A stretch of DNA of 52,151 nucleotides from an uncultured Planctomycetaceae bacterium (GTDB lineage Bacteria > Planctomycetota > Planctomycetia > Pirellulales > Pirellulaceae): NCBI GenBank assembly GCA_903863885.1, contig CAIPEB010000740.1:1-52151 (forward strand). The letters are read 5' to 3'. Within the stretch, counting starts at the first letter, position 1, and each line of letters starts with the position of its first letter. A model generated the notes under the pieces. It saw only the letters and a program-made list of their open reading frames with translations. It made no database searches and was not told the DNA's origin. Both the position numbers and the translations under genes were made by a program. Of the stretch, positions 42,555 to 52,151 are shown piece after piece.

Positions 42555-45500
42555 TTACGGTCGGGACAGGAGCGTCGAAAGCCGACTGGCAATGGTCTGG
42601 ATGGCCGGGGGGCGGAACATGTTTACGTGGTCGCCGGCCACTTCGTACACAGAGATCTGATTCGCCCTCGACTTCCAGCCGAGAAACTCGTCCCGATGCA
42701 TCGGTGTCGATGCCATCGTCGCCCGAAACAGAGTGAGTTGCCCCGAGAACTCGGACGGCTGATGTTCGGTGATGGCCTGGACGTTGGCTTGAAACACATC
42801 GTAAACGTGCTTCGCATTGCCTGCGCCCCCGACGACCAGTTGAGCCAACTCCGCCCGCCGCTGGAAATACTCCAGTTGTTTCTCGAATCCTGCCTGCTGC
42901 AGCTCTGCCAATTCTTCCGGCGATTGTCCGGGGAACATCATGGCGAGCATCGGCAGCAGATCGTCCTTGTCGAATGCCCGATCGCGCGAGGCGGGCATTC
43001 CGGCGTCGAACAGTGCGAGCAATTCGACCGGTTCGTTGAGTTGCTGCAGACGGCACGCCACCTCGAATGCAATAATGCCGCCGGTGGACCAGCCGCAAAG
43101 CCGGTACGGGCCTGAAGGGAACTGCGCCCGGATGTCCTCGACATACGATGCGGCCATCTCAGCGACGGACGTATGCGGAGACTGGAGCCCGTCGATTCCG
43201 CGAGCCTGAAGTCCATAGACGGGTTGTTCTCCGCCGAGATACCTGGACAGTTCCGCATAGCAGAACACCGTTCCGCCCGCGGGGTGCACGCAAATCAACG
43301 GTCGCCTCGTGCCTTGAGGCTGGATTGCCACGAGCGAACTTGAAGTCTGCGAAGTGGTCGACCGCCGGAGCCAGTCCGCCAGGTGTGCAATCGTGGGCTG
43401 GCCGTAGAGCGCGACGATCGGGACTTTCCGGTTGAATCGCTGTTCGATGCGTGTGATCAGGCTCAGCGCCAACACGGACCGTCCGCCGAGTTCCGCAAAA
43501 TTGTCGTGAATTCCGATCGGGTGAACGCCGAGCAGATCCGACCAGATTCGCGCCAGTTCCTGTTCAACGAAATCCCGCGGAGCCACGTATCGGCCATCCA
43601 ATGCGGGTCGCGACTGCACGACGGGCGGAAACGCCATGTCGTCCGGAGCTCCACCAGGCAGTTCAGTGAGTGTCACGATGCGCGGAATCAGGTCGGGAGG
43701 GACCTGCTGCGTCAAGAACCGGCGGATTTCCTCGGCAAGCAGCGCATTCTGGTCCGCGTCCAGAAGCGTCTGCGAACCGGCCACGGGGACAATATACGCA
43801 GCCAGTTGCACACTGCCGTCGGACTTCCGCAATGCTGCAACCCGGGCTTTGTCGACAAGTGCATGGCTGCAAATCAAGTCGCACAGCCAATCGGCATTCA
43901 GCCTGTAGTCCCGGATCACGGCCGAGTCGTTCTGATTGCCCAGGAACTTGAGTTCGCCGTCTAGTCCGCGAGCCGCGCGTTCTCCGGTGCCGATCCATCG
44001 TGCTCCATGCTCGCCCGAATCGCACTCCACGTGCAATTCTCCCGGGACTCCGGCGAGTGCCGCGTGGTTCCACGCGTCGATTACCATTGCCCGTCCCGTC
44101 CACTTTGGAGCCGTTGCCCGGTCGTGTGACTCCAGGAATTCACGCACGCGTTCTTGCGCTGCTGCAGTCCATGCATCCTGGCCCGACTCGATAACCCGCT
44201 GGAATTCCGCAGTTGAAAACGCGGGCGGGGCAAGGCTGCGCGAGATATCGATGGCTCGCTGTTCGGCCTGATTCACCGCGTCTTCGAGCAGGCACGTGAA
44301 GTGTCGGATCAGCTGTTCAGCCGCTCGATCCGTGCAATCCGTTCGCCGGTAACGCAATCGCAGCTGCAACGGCGGACCCGGCATCACCGCCAGCAACAGC
44401 GGCGTGTCCGATGTCACGGTGCCGTGCAGGTCCGAGATCTGCAAACCGCCCGGGCGATTGAAACAGGAGGGTTCCAGCGGGTAATTCTCGAACGCGATCA
44501 ACGAAGAAAACAATGGACCGGACGATTCGACGCCGATCCATCGTTGAATCTGATCCAGGGCAAAATGCTCGTGGCCCTGCAGGTCCGCTTTCTGTGCCTG
44601 AAATCGTCGCAGGGAATCGCCCCAGCATTCGTCCTTGTTCACCCGGAAACGGACAGGGATTGCATTGGCCAGCGGGCCGACAATCATGTCGGCTCCCTTC
44701 AGTTCGGGCGGACGTGCGGAAACGGCGCTGCCGAAGACAACGTCCGGGCTGTTGGTCAGTCGAGCGAGCAGCAGGCACCACGACGACTCGACGACCGTAC
44801 TGAGCGTGACCCGCTGCCGTGCGGCAAATGAACGGAGCTGCGCGCTCATCTCCGCCGAAAGCACAGCCTGCGTTTCACCGAAAGGTTCGTCGCCGGCGGG
44901 CAGTTGGTGAGACTCGTCGAGCAGTCCGATTCGGGGAGTGCCCCGGCAATCGGCGAGGTAACGCCGCCAGAAGGCTCCCTCATCCTCGGGAGTCCGCGCG
45001 GCAAGCCATGCCACGTAGGCTCTGAAGGGAATCGCTTCCGGCAGTCGCGGTTGCTGTCCGCTTCGGATCGCCTCGTAACAGGCCAGCACTTCGCGCAGGA
45101 TGAGGCCGAGGCACCATCCATCGAGCACGATGTGGTGACAGCTCCAAGCAAAACGGCAGCGATCGTCCGCGATCCGGAACAGGTTCAGCCGCATCAACGG
45201 CGCTCGACTGAGTTCGAACGGATCCAGTCGATCGGCGGCGATCCACGCTGACCACTGCGCATCCCGCTGCTCGTCCGTCAGGTCGCGCCAATCGAATTCG
45301 CGCCAAGGCAGTTCGACCTGCTGCCGAACAACCTGCAACGGTTTCTGCAGTCCTTCCCAGATGAATGCCGATCGCAGCGCCGCGTGTCGATCGACGATGT
45401 TCTGCCAGGCTTGTCGCAGCGCCCCGCGATCGATCCGGCCCGACAGCGTGCACGTGAGCAGTTCGCGCATCGTATCGTGGCCCGCGCCCGCCATGGCATG

Positions 45501-45563
45501 GGTCAGCATCAATTGCTGGACAGGCGACAGAGCATAAACGTCGGCGACATTCTTCAGCTTCAT
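42555..45563 (-). CDS. NRPS terminal module: C - degenerate A remnant - PCP - TE
   Basis: I start at 45563 (MKLKNVADVYALSP) rather than at the GTG at 45611. The 1002-residue protein has a condensation domain with HHIVLDG (143-149), an A-domain remnant (about 460-650), a PCP with the serine in LGGRS (about 692-696) and a thioesterase with GWSTGG (about 824-829) and its histidine in GDHVNMF. The remnant keeps only A6 (GVPGELHVE) to A9-like parts; A1-A5 are missing and the A10 lysine (GKxDR) is replaced by APDDM. It cannot activate an amino acid by itself. It follows the FAAL-NRPS gene by 72 bases and ends 16 bases from the polyferredoxin gene, convergently. Confidence 0.92.
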   Translation of the reverse strand: MKLKNVADVYALSPVQQLMLTHAMAGAGHDTMRELLTCTLSGRIDRGALRQAWQNIVDRHAALRSAFIWEGLQKPLQVVRQQVELPWREFDWRDLTDEQRDAQWSAWIAADRLDPFELSRAPLMRLNLFRIADDRCRFAWSCHHIVLDGWCLGLILREVLACYEAIRSGQQPRLPEAIPFRAYVAWLAARTPEDEGAFWRRYLADCRGTPRIGLLDESHQLPAGDEPFGETQAVLSAEMSAQLRSFAARQRVTLSTVVESSWCLLLARLTNSPDVVFGSAVSARPPELKGADMIVGPLANAIPVRFRVNKDECWGDSLRRFQAQKADLQGHEHFALDQIQRWIGVESSGPLFSSLIAFENYPLEPSCFNRPGGLQISDLHGTVTSDTPLLLAVMPGPPLQLRLRYRRTDCTDRAAEQLIRHFTCLLEDAVNQAEQRAIDISRSLAPPAFSTAEFQRVIESGQDAWTAAAQERVREFLESHDRATAPKWTGRAMVIDAWNHAALAGVPGELHVECDSGEHGARWIGTGERAARGLDGELKFLGNQNDSAVIRDYRLNADWLCDLICSHALVDKARVAALRKSDGSVQLAAYIVPVAGSQTLLDADQNALLAEEIRRFLTQQVPPDLIPRIVTLTELPGGAPDDMAFPPVVQSRPALDGRYVAPRDFVEQELARIWSDLLGVHPIGIHDNFAELGGRSVLALSLITRIEQRFNRKVPIVALYGQPTIAHLADWLRRSTTSQTSSSLVAIQPQGTRRPLICVHPAGGTVFCYAELSRYLGGEQPVYGLQARGIDGLQSPHTSVAEMAASYVEDIRAQFPSGPYRLCGWSTGGIIAFEVACRLQQLNEPVELLALFDAGMPASRDRAFDKDDLLPMLAMMFPGQSPEELAELQQAGFEKQLEYFQRRAELAQLVVGGAGNAKHVYDVFQANVQAITEHQPSEFSGQLTLFRATMASTPMHRDEFLGWKSRANQISVYEVAGDHVNMFRPPAIQTIASRLSTLLSRP

Positions 45564-45635
45564 GCTCAGACGCCTGCCTGTCGAAAGTTGCGCGTTTCGT
45601 GACCCGTTCACGTGTCGCCGCGCTGCCGCGTCGGT

Positions 45636-52151
<6,516 letters not shown>

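Overview
The window looks like a chromosomal segment from a GC-rich planctomycete. The strongest pointers are a secreted YTV-repeat protein (a family described from planctomycetes), Tat-type NRRD leader peptides on secreted enzymes, many secreted carbohydrate-related proteins, and intergenic spaces holding short GC-rich palindromes. I see no rRNA, tRNA, CRISPR array, transposase or phage gene. Species cannot be named from the sequence.

Layout. 1-5680: a secreted ceramidase-like protein converging on a large secreted GH106-type rhamnosidase that carries two copies of a DUF3395-like domain. 6067-9670: an auto-regulated export cassette with a YtrA-type GntR repressor, its palindromic operator, an ABC ATPase and a membrane subunit, followed by a small secretin-like lipid-free secreted protein. 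9796-13478: an LsrG-like monooxygenase, an iron alcohol dehydrogenase, CorA and a four-helix membrane protein, closed by a bidirectional terminator against pepA (13586-15064, minus). 15260-18385: a UbiD-family decarboxylase abutting a prepilin-peptidase-like protein that lacks the second catalytic Asp. 18734-24798: a TlpA/ResA-like thioredoxin, a P-II protein, a Gfo/Idh/MocA oxidoreductase (minus), and an M16 peptidase pair with one active and one inactive subunit.

24846-33714: a carbohydrate-oriented block. A GH99/WbsX-like protein on plus faces a tight leftward set of four: tandem-SGNH hydrolase, Ste24-like M48 peptidase, DUF6807 protein, and a glycosidase-like/FGE-like fusion whose FGE part lacks the catalytic cysteines. 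34097-37702: the YTV-TPR protein, divergent from a transglutaminase-elicitor-like secreted protein.

37843-52151: a biosynthetic region. It has an Sfp-type phosphopantetheinyl transferase, an FtsX/MacB-type permease, an FAD oxidoreductase coupled to a membrane polyferredoxin, and two leftward NRPS genes. The NRPS line reads FAAL-PCP-C-A-PCP-E, then C-(A remnant)-PCP-TE, and its first gene runs off the right edge. The line should make an N-acylated D-amino acid. The last module has lost the A1-A5 half of its adenylation domain and the A10 lysine, so whatever sits on its carrier protein must be loaded from elsewhere. This is the most unusual system in the window.

Start codons were moved from the longest frame where a ribosome-binding site or neighbour overlap argued for it; these choices are stated per gene.
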